Shown here one piece after another: positions 8,322 to 16,571 of a DNA stretch of 64,000 bases. The translations under genes were made by a program, and so were the position numbers. Source of the stretch: 3107 sp965216225 (GTDB lineage: Bacteria; Pseudomonadota; Alphaproteobacteria; Rhodobacterales; Rhodobacteraceae); contig CBDCFF010000034.1 in assembly GCA_965216225.1 (NCBI GenBank), positions 62,001 through 126,000 on the forward strand. The letters are read 5' to 3'. The notes under the pieces are model-generated. The model saw only the letters and a program-made list of their open reading frames with translations, ran no database searches and was not told the DNA's origin. How positions within the stretch are numbered: position 1 is the stretch's first letter; the number at the start of each line of letters is the position of its first letter.

Positions 8322-9776
8322 ATGGTTTCCAGAGTCATACCGGTGGAAGAGTTCGACCTTGTAATTATCGGGGCGACGGGCGATCTGGCCCGGCGGAAAA
8401 TCCTGCCGGGGCTTTATCGCCGGTATTCTTCAGCCCAGATTCCCGCAGGGTTCAGGATCATCGGCGCGGCGCGCAGCGGCTGGAACGACGAGGAGTTTCG
8501 CGATTTCGTGCGAAAAGCGGTCAGGGAAAATGTCGCCACGGACAAGACCGACGCGAAAACGCTGGAAGCCTTCGTTTCGGCGTTTCTGTATGTACAACTG
8601 GATGTGACCGGGAAACCGGGCTGGAGCAGGCTCAGGGACATCATGCGGCCGGGCGTTGTGCGCGCCTTCTATTTCTCTGTCGGGCCACGGCTGTTCGGTC
8701 CGATCGCGCAACGGCTGCATGAATATGGCATCGTGAACGGGGAAACGCGCATTGTCGTTGAAAAACCCTTTGGCCGCGATCTGGAATCGGCGCGGGAACT
8801 GAACGGGAGTCTCGCGCATTCGTTCGATGAGCGTCAGATCTACCGGATTGATCATTATCTGGGCAAGGAAACCGTCCAGAACCTGATGGCGGTGCGGTTC
8901 GGAAACATGCTGTTCGAACCGCTGTGGAACGCCCGGTATGTCGATCACATACAGATTACGGTGGCGGAAACCGTCGGCATCGGGGGGCGCGGCGGCTATT
9001 ACGACCGGGCCGGGGCGATGCGGGATATGGTGCAGAACCACCTGATGCAGCTTTTGTGCCTGATCGCGATGGAACCGCCAAGCATGTTTGACCCGGACCC
9101 GGTGCGCGATGAAAAACTGAAGGTGATCCGGGCGCTCGATCCGGTGCAGCCGTCCGAAATCATCCGTGGGCAATACCTCGCCGGGGAGGGCGGGGCCTCT
9201 TATCTGGAAGAGGCGGAAAACCCGGACAGCACGACCGAAAGTTTCATCGCGCTGAAATGCCATGTGTCGAACTGGCGCTGGAAAGGTACGCCTTTTTACA
9301 TGCGCACGGGCAAGAGGCTGCGGGCGCGGGCCTCGGAAATCGCGGTGGTGTTCAGGGATCCGCCGCATTCGATCTTTGGCCCGCAGGAAGGACGGCGCGG
9401 CAATGTGCTGGCGATCCGCCTGCAACCCGATGAGGGGATGAACCTGCGGGTCACGATCAAGGAGCCCGGCCCCGGCGGAATGCGCCTGATCGAGGTGCCG
9501 CTGGACATGAGTTTCGCAAAGGCGCTTGGTCCGAAGGGCGCGGATATTCCCGACGCCTATGAACGGCTGATCATGGACGTGATCCGGGGCAATCAGACGC
9601 TTTTCATGCGCGGCGATGAGGTCGAGGCCGCCTGGGCCTGGACCGATCCGGTCATCGCGGGCTGGGAAGAGCGCGGCGACCGGCCGGGGGAGTATGACCC
9701 CGGCAGTTCCGGGCCGGAGGATTCGCTGATGCTCCTGCATCGGGACGGGCGACGCTGGCGGGAGATCAGGCCGTGA
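8322..9776 (+). CDS. zwf: Glucose-6-phosphate 1-dehydrogenase
   Basis: It oxidises glucose-6-phosphate to 6-phosphogluconolactone with NAD(P)+ in the cytoplasm. The 484-residue product has the Rossmann dinucleotide loop GATGDLARRK near the N terminus and the active-site signature RIDHYLGKE (about residues 182-190). The substrate-binding region VRFGNMLFEPLWN follows. The start at 8322 (MVSRVIPVEEFDLVII) gives the usual family length. It is the first gene of a tight zwf-pgl-pgi operon, overlapping pgl as GTGA. In related bacteria this supplies the Entner-Doudoroff pathway; edd and eda are not in the window. Confidence 0.96.
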   Translation: MVSRVIPVEEFDLVIIGATGDLARRKILPGLYRRYSSAQIPAGFRIIGAARSGWNDEEFRDFVRKAVRENVATDKTDAKTLEAFVSAFLYVQLDVTGKPGWSRLRDIMRPGVVRAFYFSVGPRLFGPIAQRLHEYGIVNGETRIVVEKPFGRDLESARELNGSLAHSFDERQIYRIDHYLGKETVQNLMAVRFGNMLFEPLWNARYVDHIQITVAETVGIGGRGGYYDRAGAMRDMVQNHLMQLLCLIAMEPPSMFDPDPVRDEKLKVIRALDPVQPSEIIRGQYLAGEGGASYLEEAENPDSTTESFIALKCHVSNWRWKGTPFYMRTGKRLRARASEIAVVFRDPPHSIFGPQEGRRGNVLAIRLQPDEGMNLRVTIKEPGPGGMRLIEVPLDMSFAKALGPKGADIPDAYERLIMDVIRGNQTLFMRGDEVEAAWAWTDPVIAGWEERGDRPGEYDPGSSGPEDSLMLLHRDGRRWREIRP

Positions 9777-10447
9777 ACATCCAGGAATATCCCGACCGGG
9801 ACATGATGATGATCCATCTCGCCAACATCCTGACGGGACAGTTGAACGCGGCGCTCATGCGTCAGGAGCGGGCGACATTTGCGGTGCCGGGCGGCACCAC
9901 CCCCGGCCCGCTGTTTGACGCTCTCTGCGCTGCGGACCTGGACTGGGGGCGGGTCCATGTCTTGCTGACTGACGAACGCTGGGTGCCCGAGGATCACGAA
10001 CGCTCGAATACGCGCCTGCTGCGGCGGCGGCTTCTGACCGGTCGCGCGGCGGCGGCTGTCCTGCTGCCGCTTCATGCACAGGCCGAAACGCCCGAGGCGG
10101 CCTTGCCGGAATTGAGCAGCACCATAGCGCCGTATCTGCCGATCGACCTTCTGCTGCTGGGCATGGGGGAGGACATGCACACTGCCTCGCTCCTTGCCGG
10201 GGCGGATCGTCTGGCGGATGCGCTGCAACCACATGCGGCTGTCCTGCTGCCGATGCGTGCGCCCGACATGCCGGAGCTGCGGGTTAGCCTGACGATGCCG
10301 GTGCTGAGAGGGGCGATCAACGCACACCTTTTGATTGCCGGTGCAAACAAACGCAGGGCGCTGGAGCGCGCGCGCGAAATCAATGATCCGCTCATCGCGC
10401 CGGTCGCCGCACTTCTGGATGATATTTCAATACATTGGGCACCGTAG
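9773..10447 (+). CDS. pgl: 6-phosphogluconolactonase
   Basis: It hydrolyses 6-phosphogluconolactone to 6-phosphogluconate directly after Zwf. The 224-residue NagB/RpiA-fold protein shows the phosphate loop FAVPGGTTPGPL, the TDERWVPEDHERSN motif and LLGMGEDMHTASL. In that last motif the family's usual GxDGHTAS is altered to GEDMHTAS. Translation starts at a GTG overlapping the zwf stop, which suggests coupling. The stop lies two bases before the pgi ATG. Confidence 0.92.
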   Translation: MNIQEYPDRDMMMIHLANILTGQLNAALMRQERATFAVPGGTTPGPLFDALCAADLDWGRVHVLLTDERWVPEDHERSNTRLLRRRLLTGRAAAAVLLPLHAQAETPEAALPELSSTIAPYLPIDLLLLGMGEDMHTASLLAGADRLADALQPHAAVLLPMRAPDMPELRVSLTMPVLRGAINAHLLIAGANKRRALERAREINDPLIAPVAALLDDISIHWAP

Positions 10448-10449
10448 CC

Positions 10450-12060
10450 ATGGATTGGGAACAGCTTCGCAGCCTCGCCGCTGAGGGCAGGCTCAGACGC
10501 ATTGCGGACCTCTTTGAGGATACGGGCCGGGCGCGGCGGTTTTCGGTCCGTGCAGACGGGATGCTGTTTGATTTTTCCAAGACCACGCTGGACGAAGACA
10601 CGCTTGCCGCGCTGATCGGGATGGCCAGGGCGTCGGGGCTGGAAGATCGGCGCGAGGCGATGTTTTCCGGTGCGAAGATCAATGAAACCGAGGGCCGCGC
10701 AGTGCTGCATACGGCGCTGAGAAACCTCGACGGCGCCCCGGTTCCGGTTGATGGGCAGGATGTGATGCCGGGCATTCTGGCAACGCTGTCGCGGATGGAG
10801 CATTTCGCCGGGGATGTCCGGTCCGGCCGCTTTGCGGGGCAGGGGGGAAGGATCACCGATGTCGTGAATATCGGCATTGGCGGGTCCGATCTGGGCCCGG
10901 CGATGGGAACGCTGGCGCTGACGCCGTATCATGACGGGCCGCGCTGCCATTTCGTTTCAAACGTGGATGGCGCGGATATTCGCGATACGCTGTCGGGGCT
11001 CGATCCGGCAACCACGCTTGTCATTGTCGCCTCCAAGACCTTCTCCACCATCGAGACGATGACCAATGCCAGGGCAGCCCGCGCCTGGATGGCAGAGGCG
11101 GTGACGGACCCTGCCAGACAGTTTGCGGCGCTGTCCACGGCAGAGGATCGGACCGCCGCCTTCGGCATCCCGGCAGGGCATGTCCTGGGCTTCGGGGATT
11201 GGGTCGGAGGCCGCTGTTCCATGTGGGGGCCGATCGGCCTGTCGCTGATGATCGCCATCGGGCCGGAGAATTTCCGCGATTTCCTGCGTGGCGGGCAGGC
11301 GATGGATCGCCACTTCCGCACCGCCACGCTGCGCGGCAACATACCGGTTCTGCTGGCGCTGGTCGGTATCTGGCACAATCAGGGCTGTGGATATGCGACG
11401 CGCGCCGTTCTGCCCTATGATCAGCGGTTGTCGCGCCTGCCTGCCTATCTGCAACAACTGGAGATGGAATCGAACGGCAAGGGCGTGGCAATGAACGGCC
11501 AAAGCCTGGGCGCACATTCCGGGCCGGTCGTCTGGGGGGAGCCGGGCACCAACGGGCAACATGCCTTTTACCAGATGATCCATCAGGGCACCCGTGTCAT
11601 CCCGTGCGAGTTTCTGGTGGCGGCACAGGGGCACGAACCCGATCTTCGGCATCAGCATGGCCTGCTTGTGGCGAATTGCCTGGCGCAGTCGGAGGCGCTG
11701 ATGCTGGGGCGCGACCCGCAGACAGCCCGGCAACTGATGGCAGAGGCGGGCCACGAGGGGGCGGAACTGGAACGGCAGGCGCGCCACCGGGTTTTTCCGG
11801 GAAACCGGCCGTCCACAACGCTGGTTTATCCCAGGCTCACCCCCTTTGTTCTGGGCCGGATCATCGCGCTTTACGAACATCGCGTCTTTGTCGAGGGCGT
11901 GCTGCTGGGGATCAATTCCTTTGATCAATGGGGCGTGGAGTTGGGCAAGGTGCTGGCAAGGGCAATGGAACCCCTGGTAACAGGCGCGCAATCGGCGGAT
12001 CACAAGGACGGATCGACGCGGATGCTGCTTGATTTCATCTGGAATAACAGAGGGGTGTGA
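10450..12060 (+). CDS. pgi: Glucose-6-phosphate isomerase
   Basis: It interconverts glucose-6-phosphate and fructose-6-phosphate. The 536-residue protein carries VNIGIGGSDLGPAMG (sugar-phosphate site), the sheet-edge region QQLEMESNGKGVAMN with the catalytic Glu, and the C-terminal signature GINSFDQWGVELGK with the active-site Lys. The length is typical of the large bacterial PGI family. The ATG at 10450 is preferred to an in-frame TTG at 10435 that would lie inside pgl. It ends the operon; the 68 bases to the tRNA show no clear terminator. Confidence 0.95.
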   Translation: MDWEQLRSLAAEGRLRRIADLFEDTGRARRFSVRADGMLFDFSKTTLDEDTLAALIGMARASGLEDRREAMFSGAKINETEGRAVLHTALRNLDGAPVPVDGQDVMPGILATLSRMEHFAGDVRSGRFAGQGGRITDVVNIGIGGSDLGPAMGTLALTPYHDGPRCHFVSNVDGADIRDTLSGLDPATTLVIVASKTFSTIETMTNARAARAWMAEAVTDPARQFAALSTAEDRTAAFGIPAGHVLGFGDWVGGRCSMWGPIGLSLMIAIGPENFRDFLRGGQAMDRHFRTATLRGNIPVLLALVGIWHNQGCGYATRAVLPYDQRLSRLPAYLQQLEMESNGKGVAMNGQSLGAHSGPVVWGEPGTNGQHAFYQMIHQGTRVIPCEFLVAAQGHEPDLRHQHGLLVANCLAQSEALMLGRDPQTARQLMAEAGHEGAELERQARHRVFPGNRPSTTLVYPRLTPFVLGRIIALYEHRVFVEGVLLGINSFDQWGVELGKVLARAMEPLVTGAQSADHKDGSTRMLLDFIWNNRGV

Positions 12061-12128
12061 AGACAGGGATCAGGCCGGGCAGACCTGGGCAGACACAGCC
12101 GGCATTGGCGCAACCAATCTGCCGGGGG

Positions 12129-12202
12129 TGGAGCGGGTAACGAGAATTGAACCCGTAACTTAAGCTTGGGAAGCTCGCGTGATACCTTTTCACCATACCC
12201 GC
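12129..12202 (-). tRNA. tRNA-Gly (anticodon CCC)
   Basis: Read on the minus strand, a 74-base cloverleaf runs from GCGGGTATGG to an encoded CCA end. The acceptor stem GCGGGTA pairs with TACCCGC (with A-T at the inner pair), and the T arm carries ACGGGTTCAATTCTCGT. The anticodon loop TTCCCAA gives CCC. The anticodon stem has one weak outer pair, as is common in this isoacceptor. It reads GGG codons, frequent in this G+C-rich genome. Confidence 0.93.
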
Positions 12203-12255
12203 ACCTTGCGGTTGAGGATGTAGGCCAATGCCGCGAAAGCGTCAAGCGCGATCCG

Positions 12256-14316
12256 TCAGCCCCGGCGGTGGCGTCGGCGTCGGCGTCCGCCTGCCTCTGC
12301 GCCCTCCGCGCCGCCGCCGCCGGTGTTGAAATTCACATCCGGCAGTTCAACGATGCCTGCCAGAATCGGAAAGGGCTCGACCGCGTTCGGAATCGCCGAG
12401 GCGTTCACGAAATGCTCCTGAAAGCGCGGTTCAACGGCGGTTTCGATCTTGTGGATACGGCGAACGGTTTCCTCTATCTCTCCACGCGCGCCGGTATTCA
12501 GCAGCGCGATCCGGGCGCCTGTCCCGGCGGCGTTCCCGGCGCTTGTGACCCGGTCCAGAGGACAATCGGGGATCATGCCCAGAACCATCGCGTGTCTGGC
12601 CGAGATATTCGCCCCGAAGGCGCCCGCCAGAACCACGCGATCCACCTTGTCCACGCCGAATTTGTCCATCAGCAATCGTGCGCCGGAATAAAGGGCGGCC
12701 TTGGCCATCTGGATCGCCCGGATATCCGGGTTGGTCACTGTGATGGTGTGGCCGCCATCGGCGTCGCCATCCCGGACCAGATAGGCATTGGTGCGTCCGT
12801 CCCGAATGCAGCGCGGGGTGCCGGTCTGTCCGGCAGAGCCGATCAGGCCAGAGGCATCGACGATGCCTGCCATGCGCATCTCGGCGATGATCTCTATGAT
12901 GCCGGAACCGCAGATGCCGGTGATGCCGGTGGCTGCGACATGATCGGCAAATCCGTCTTCATCCGACCACAGGTCGCAGCCAATGACACGGAAACGGGGC
13001 TCTTTGGTGGCGGGGTCGATCTCTACCCGCTCTATCGCGCCGGGGGCGGCGCGCTGGCCGGAACTGATCTGCGCCCCCTCAAAAGCGGGGCCGGTGGGGG
13101 AAGAGCAGGCCAGAACCCTGTCTCTGTTGCCAAGCAGGATTTCGGCATTGGTGCCGACATCGACAACCAGCACAAGGTCTTCGGACTTGTCCGGGGCCTC
13201 GGAAAGAGCGACCGCCGCCGCATCCGCCCCCACATGCCCGGCGATGCACGGCAGCAGGTACACGCGCGCGCCGGGGTGGATTTTCAGACCCATCTCTTCG
13301 GCCCGGAGCGAGAGAGAGCCGGAACTTGCCAGTGCAAACGGCGCCTGGCCCAGTTCGAACGGATCAATGCCCAGAAACAGGTGGTGCATGACCGGATTGC
13401 AGACAAAAACCGCATCCACGATCAGTTCCCTGCCGATCTTCGCCTCCCTGGCGACCTGCTCGAAAAGCGCGTTCATTCCTTCGCGCACCGCCGCCGTCAT
13501 CTCTGCCGCGCCGCCTGCGTTCATCATCGAATAGCTGACCCGGCTCATCAGGTCTTCGCCAAAGCGGATCTGCGGATTCATGATGCCCGACGAGGCCACG
13601 ACATCGCCGGTGCGAAGATCGCACAGATGCGCGGCGATCGTGGTGGAGCCGAGATCGACCGCAAGGCCATGGATGCTGCCATCGTAATAGCCCGGCCAGA
13701 TGTGCATAATCCTGGGCTGGTGCAGTTCGTCGCCCTGATGAATCGCGACGGTTGCCTTCCATTGCCCCTTGCGCAGGACTGGTTGAAGAACGTGCAGTAT
13801 GTGCAGATCAGCCTTTACATTTTTCAGGTTCCACTGTTCGTCGAGCGCACTGACCAGACGCTCCAGATCGCCCGAAGGCTTGTGCATGTCGGGCTCTTCC
13901 ACCTCGACGTAATAGAGGCGGGTAGAGGGGTTCATCACGATGTCGCGCGCCTCGGCCCGTTTGCGCACCACCTGTTTGTGAACTTGGCTTTCTTCCGGCA
14001 CATCAATCACGATGTCGCTTTGAACCATCGCCTGACAGCCCAGGCGGCGGCCCTTTTTCAGGCCGCGTTTGTCATCGTATCGCTGTTCGACCGCGTTCCA
14101 TTCGGACAGCGCGTCCTGTGCGACTGTGACGCCGTGTTTCGGGAATTCGCCGTAAGCAGGCGTGATCTGGCATTTTGAGCAGATTCCGCGACCGCCGCAG
14201 ACGGAATCGAGGTCAACACCCAATTGGCGCGCGACGGTCAGAACCGGCGTTCCGACCGGAAAGCGGCCGCGCTTTCCCGACGGGGTGAAGATGACAAGGG
14301 GGTCCTGATCAGCCAT
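12256..14316 (-). CDS. RamA-like [2Fe-2S]/ASKHA corrinoid-protein activator (DUF4445 family)
   Basis: A 686-residue two-part protein. The N-terminal 90 residues form a plant-type [2Fe-2S] ferredoxin domain with CGGRGICSKC and a fourth Cys in RRLGCQAM. The remainder is the DUF4445 / ASKHA ATPase module with the phosphate loops LAVDLGSTTIAAH and LVVDVGTNAEILLG and the adenosine motif VVLAGAFGANISARH. This architecture is known from activases that use ATP and an electron to return oxidised cobalamin to Co(I) in corrinoid methyltransferase systems. No methyltransferase or corrinoid protein gene is adjacent, so the partner must be elsewhere. The C terminus ends in a basic Arg/His-rich tail. Confidence 0.85.
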   Translation of the reverse strand: MADQDPLVIFTPSGKRGRFPVGTPVLTVARQLGVDLDSVCGGRGICSKCQITPAYGEFPKHGVTVAQDALSEWNAVEQRYDDKRGLKKGRRLGCQAMVQSDIVIDVPEESQVHKQVVRKRAEARDIVMNPSTRLYYVEVEEPDMHKPSGDLERLVSALDEQWNLKNVKADLHILHVLQPVLRKGQWKATVAIHQGDELHQPRIMHIWPGYYDGSIHGLAVDLGSTTIAAHLCDLRTGDVVASSGIMNPQIRFGEDLMSRVSYSMMNAGGAAEMTAAVREGMNALFEQVAREAKIGRELIVDAVFVCNPVMHHLFLGIDPFELGQAPFALASSGSLSLRAEEMGLKIHPGARVYLLPCIAGHVGADAAAVALSEAPDKSEDLVLVVDVGTNAEILLGNRDRVLACSSPTGPAFEGAQISSGQRAAPGAIERVEIDPATKEPRFRVIGCDLWSDEDGFADHVAATGITGICGSGIIEIIAEMRMAGIVDASGLIGSAGQTGTPRCIRDGRTNAYLVRDGDADGGHTITVTNPDIRAIQMAKAALYSGARLLMDKFGVDKVDRVVLAGAFGANISARHAMVLGMIPDCPLDRVTSAGNAAGTGARIALLNTGARGEIEETVRRIHKIETAVEPRFQEHFVNASAIPNAVEPFPILAGIVELPDVNFNTGGGGAEGAEAGGRRRRRHRRG

Positions 14317-14462
14317 GTGCCGCCTTTCGCATTTCCGCCTCTTATCGGGGGAGTTGCGGCAAAGCGCAATGGCCGAAACTGGCGCAAACGGCGCGAATCA
14401 CGACCGGAACCGGCGACGGCAAGGGCATTCGTTACTTCAGGTCGAAGGCCGGTTTGCGATAT
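14317..14462. other. Short gap before the gene remnants
   Basis: These 146 bases lie upstream of the ASKHA gene and downstream (minus strand) of the remnant cluster. I see no gene or hairpin. The promoter of the ASKHA gene is expected here. Confidence 0.4.
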
Positions 14463-14639
14463 TCAGGGCCGGGGGGGCGTCAGGGCGACAAACCTTCGGG
14501 TCGCAGCGGCCTCCTTGATGGCTTCGATGATTTTCAGGCTCCGGATTGCGCTGCGCGCCGGGACGAGGGGAGGGGCCTTGCCGGCGATCACATCAGGAAA
14601 ATGGGCGAATTGTGCCTTCAGAGCGTCGCCGGTTTGTGT
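14463..14639 (-). pseudogene. C-terminal remnant of a Gfo/Idh/MocA-type dehydrogenase
   Basis: The last about 58 residues of a longer open frame read like the end of a Gfo/Idh/MocA oxidoreductase: HFPDVIAGKAPPLVPARSA followed by IRSLKIIEAIKEAAATRR. The Rossmann domain and most of the C-terminal fold are missing. It is fused in frame to an isomerase fragment without a spacer, so an internal deletion has joined two neighbouring genes. Confidence 0.6.
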
Positions 14640-14897
14640 GGCAAGGCTCACGCCTTCGGAGCGCGCAAGGTCCACGGCAGGCGCGATCAATGGCAGGGTC
14701 CTGTCCCACGCACCGCGGGCGACATTCCATTTCCCGGCGCCGTTATGCCTCCGGAGGATATTCTCTTTCCTGCCGGTCATTATGCGGACAAGCGGGCTGC
14801 CCACGACATGGGCCATCCCGATCACCCGTTTCAGCGCGTCTGTTTCCTTGATTTCAGAGGCAGAATGATCACCGACCTCATGCTCTCCGACGAATTG
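14640..14897 (-). pseudogene. Internal remnant of a sugar isomerase/epimerase (TIM barrel)
   Basis: About 86 residues contain LKRVIGMAHVVGSPLVRI, TGRKENIL and WDRTLPLIAPAVDLARSEGV. These resemble the middle of a xylose-isomerase-like sugar phosphate isomerase/epimerase, with strand, helix, and the loop before the first metal-binding Glu. Both the beginning and the end of the enzyme are absent. It sits between a dehydrogenase fragment and a Gfo/Idh fragment in one continuous frame, the result of deletions. Confidence 0.55.
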
Positions 14898-15478
14898 AAG
14901 CTCGGCCCCGATGATTTCCCCGATCACGCGGGTGCAGACCCAGTTGTCGCCATCGGGGTATCTGGTTTTGCCTGCATGGAAAATCTGCATCGCCGCGGCG
15001 GCCATGTGAAGCGGTACGCCAAGATCTTCGCCCAGCCCCATCGAGATCGCAAGGTCCTTGTGCATGGTATTGATATGACTGCCGGTGCCTTTGAACCGGC
15101 GATCAATGATCTTTTCCAGTGTGTTGTTCACCACGCCGCAACCGGCGCTGGATGTAGAGAATACATCGAGGATCACCTGACCGGGCACCCCGCCTTTGCC
15201 GCCAGGGCAGCCGCTTCGAACGTGGCGGCGAACTGCGCGCCGATCAGGCTCTGCAAGCAGGCTTTCACCGTCTGGCCATCGCCCGGCCCATGGCCGACGC
15301 GGTGAATGTTCGCGCTCAATATGATGGCCGATCCTTCGGCCATTGTGGCGACAAGACCGTCAAGGATGACCTCTTTCGCCAGATCCCCGTTCATGACCAT
15401 GACAAAGACGGCCTCTGCGGCGGCGCCGACGGCCGCTGGCGATTCAGCCACCTGTCCGCCCATGCCACTGAAGGCCGC
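14898..15478 (-). pseudogene. Decayed 3-hydroxyisobutyrate / L-threonate-type dehydrogenase
   Basis: Two frames carry pieces of a beta-hydroxyacid dehydrogenase. The upstream piece has the end of the NAD domain (AVFVMVMNGDLAKEVILDGL, then AIILSANIHRVGHGPGDG). The downstream piece has the helical domain (DVFSTSSAGCGVVNNTLEKI, HINTMHKDLAISMGLGEDLG). The N-terminal GxGxxG loop is gone. About 65 residues are missing between AIILS and SANIHRVG compared with my memory of the family, and a frameshift separates the pieces near 15180. The closest remembered relatives are LtnD-type threonate dehydrogenases. Confidence 0.65.
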
Positions 15479-15790
15479 CTGCCGTTTCGGGTCCGGCAAT
15501 CGCGGCATTTCCAGCCAGTGCTTCCTTGGCCAGCCGGTATAGGCGCGATGGACCGAAGGCAGCAGGGGATTGCCGGGAATCTCGTAAAGGACAGCGTGAA
15601 AGGCCACATCGGTTTCATGGAATTCGGTCGAATCGGGGATAGCGGCTTCATTGGCGGCAAGCGCATCCTTCAACCGTCCAAGATGGTCGTGCGTTGCGTC
15701 CGTTGCCGCCTGGCGCACCAGAGAGGCTTCCATCATTATCCTGAGATCAAAGAGGTTTTTCACACCCTCGGTCGTCGCCAGTTTCATCAT
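15476..15790 (-). pseudogene. C-terminal remnant of a GntR/FadR-type regulator
   Basis: About 104 residues (FDLRIMMEASLVRQAATDAT, then FHETDVAFHAVLYEIPGNPL) match the FCD ligand-binding domain of GntR-family regulators. The winged-helix DNA-binding domain is absent, and the FCD domain is itself fused to dehydrogenase sequence. It was probably the regulator of the sugar-acid genes whose fragments follow it. Confidence 0.6.
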
Positions 15791-15882
15791 ACCAAAACTC
15801 CGGGCACGACAAAAGGAGAGTCGCCGAATGTCGCGGAATATGGGGCGAATTCAATCGGTCGTCGCAACGGTTGTTTGATACC

Positions 15883-15984
15883 TCATATCAAGACTTCGTC
15901 CAATGCTTCAGCTGGAGTTTTCCAACCAGGTGTTTTTCTCGGGCGACAGTTCAGGATGCAGGCGACGGCCTCCAGTTCGTCCCT
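15883..15984 (-). pseudogene. C-terminal fragment of an IS30 transposase
   Basis: The last 33 codons before the stop read RDELEAVACILNCRPRKTPG and then WKTPAEALDEVLI. This is the standard end of IS30-family transposases (NxRPRKxLGWKTPAE). Nothing of the DDE core remains. It marks the left boundary of the insertion-sequence region. The 92 bases before it (15791-15882) show no gene. Confidence 0.7.
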
Positions 15985-15998
15985 GCTGTGGCCTCTAA

Positions 15999-16571
15999 CA
16001 GGCTTCTGAAAAACTCCTGCCTCGCCAAAGATTTGAGAACATGCTTCCTTCCTCCACCCTCCACCCTCCACATGGAATTGGAGGGTGGTGAAAATGCGCG
16101 CGACGGACGAGATAAGCGGATTGCTGTTCAGCCATGTCGATCTTGAGGAGCGGATCCCTGTGCGTCACCCGCTGCGGAAGATCCGGCAGGGTGTCAATGA
16201 CGCGCCGGCCAGCCTCGGTTCCGGGTTTGACCGGCTTTGTTCGGTTGAGGGCCGTCGCTCCATCGCGCCGGAGCGACTGATCCGGGCCAGCCTGATCCAG
16301 AACCCGTTTTCGATCCGGTCCGAACGCCGGCTGATGGAGCAGATGCAATATAACCTGCTGTTCCGTTGGTTCGTCGGCCCCGGCATTGACGACACCGTGT
16401 GGGTGGCGACCGTGTTCACCAGGAACCGCGACCGGCTGCTGACGACCGACATGTCGCGCAAGGAGAAGGCGGCGACCCTGGCCCGTCGTGACGTCGCGCC
16501 GCTCCTGTCCGCCGGGCATTCTTCGGTGGATGGCGCGCCGCCCGACGATGAGGGTCCAGGCGATCAGCCTG
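15999..16571 (+). pseudogene. 5' half of an IS5-family (DUF772-type) transposase
   Basis: CAGGCTTCTGAAAAACTC (15999-16016) looks like the terminal repeat of such elements. An open frame from 16085/16094 reads LEERIPVRHPLRKIRQ, IAPERLIRASLIQNPFSIRS and QMQYNLLFRWFVGPGIDD. This is the DUF772 N-terminal domain of IS5-type transposases. The frame is cut at 16572 by the left end of an IS256 element, and the catalytic domain is absent from the window. The last codons before the junction diverge from the family, so it was decayed or rearranged there. Confidence 0.7.

Noticed and set aside
12166..14178. A 670-codon open frame on the plus strand
   Set aside because: It is antisense to the ASKHA protein gene and has no domain. 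High G+C makes long open shadow frames common.
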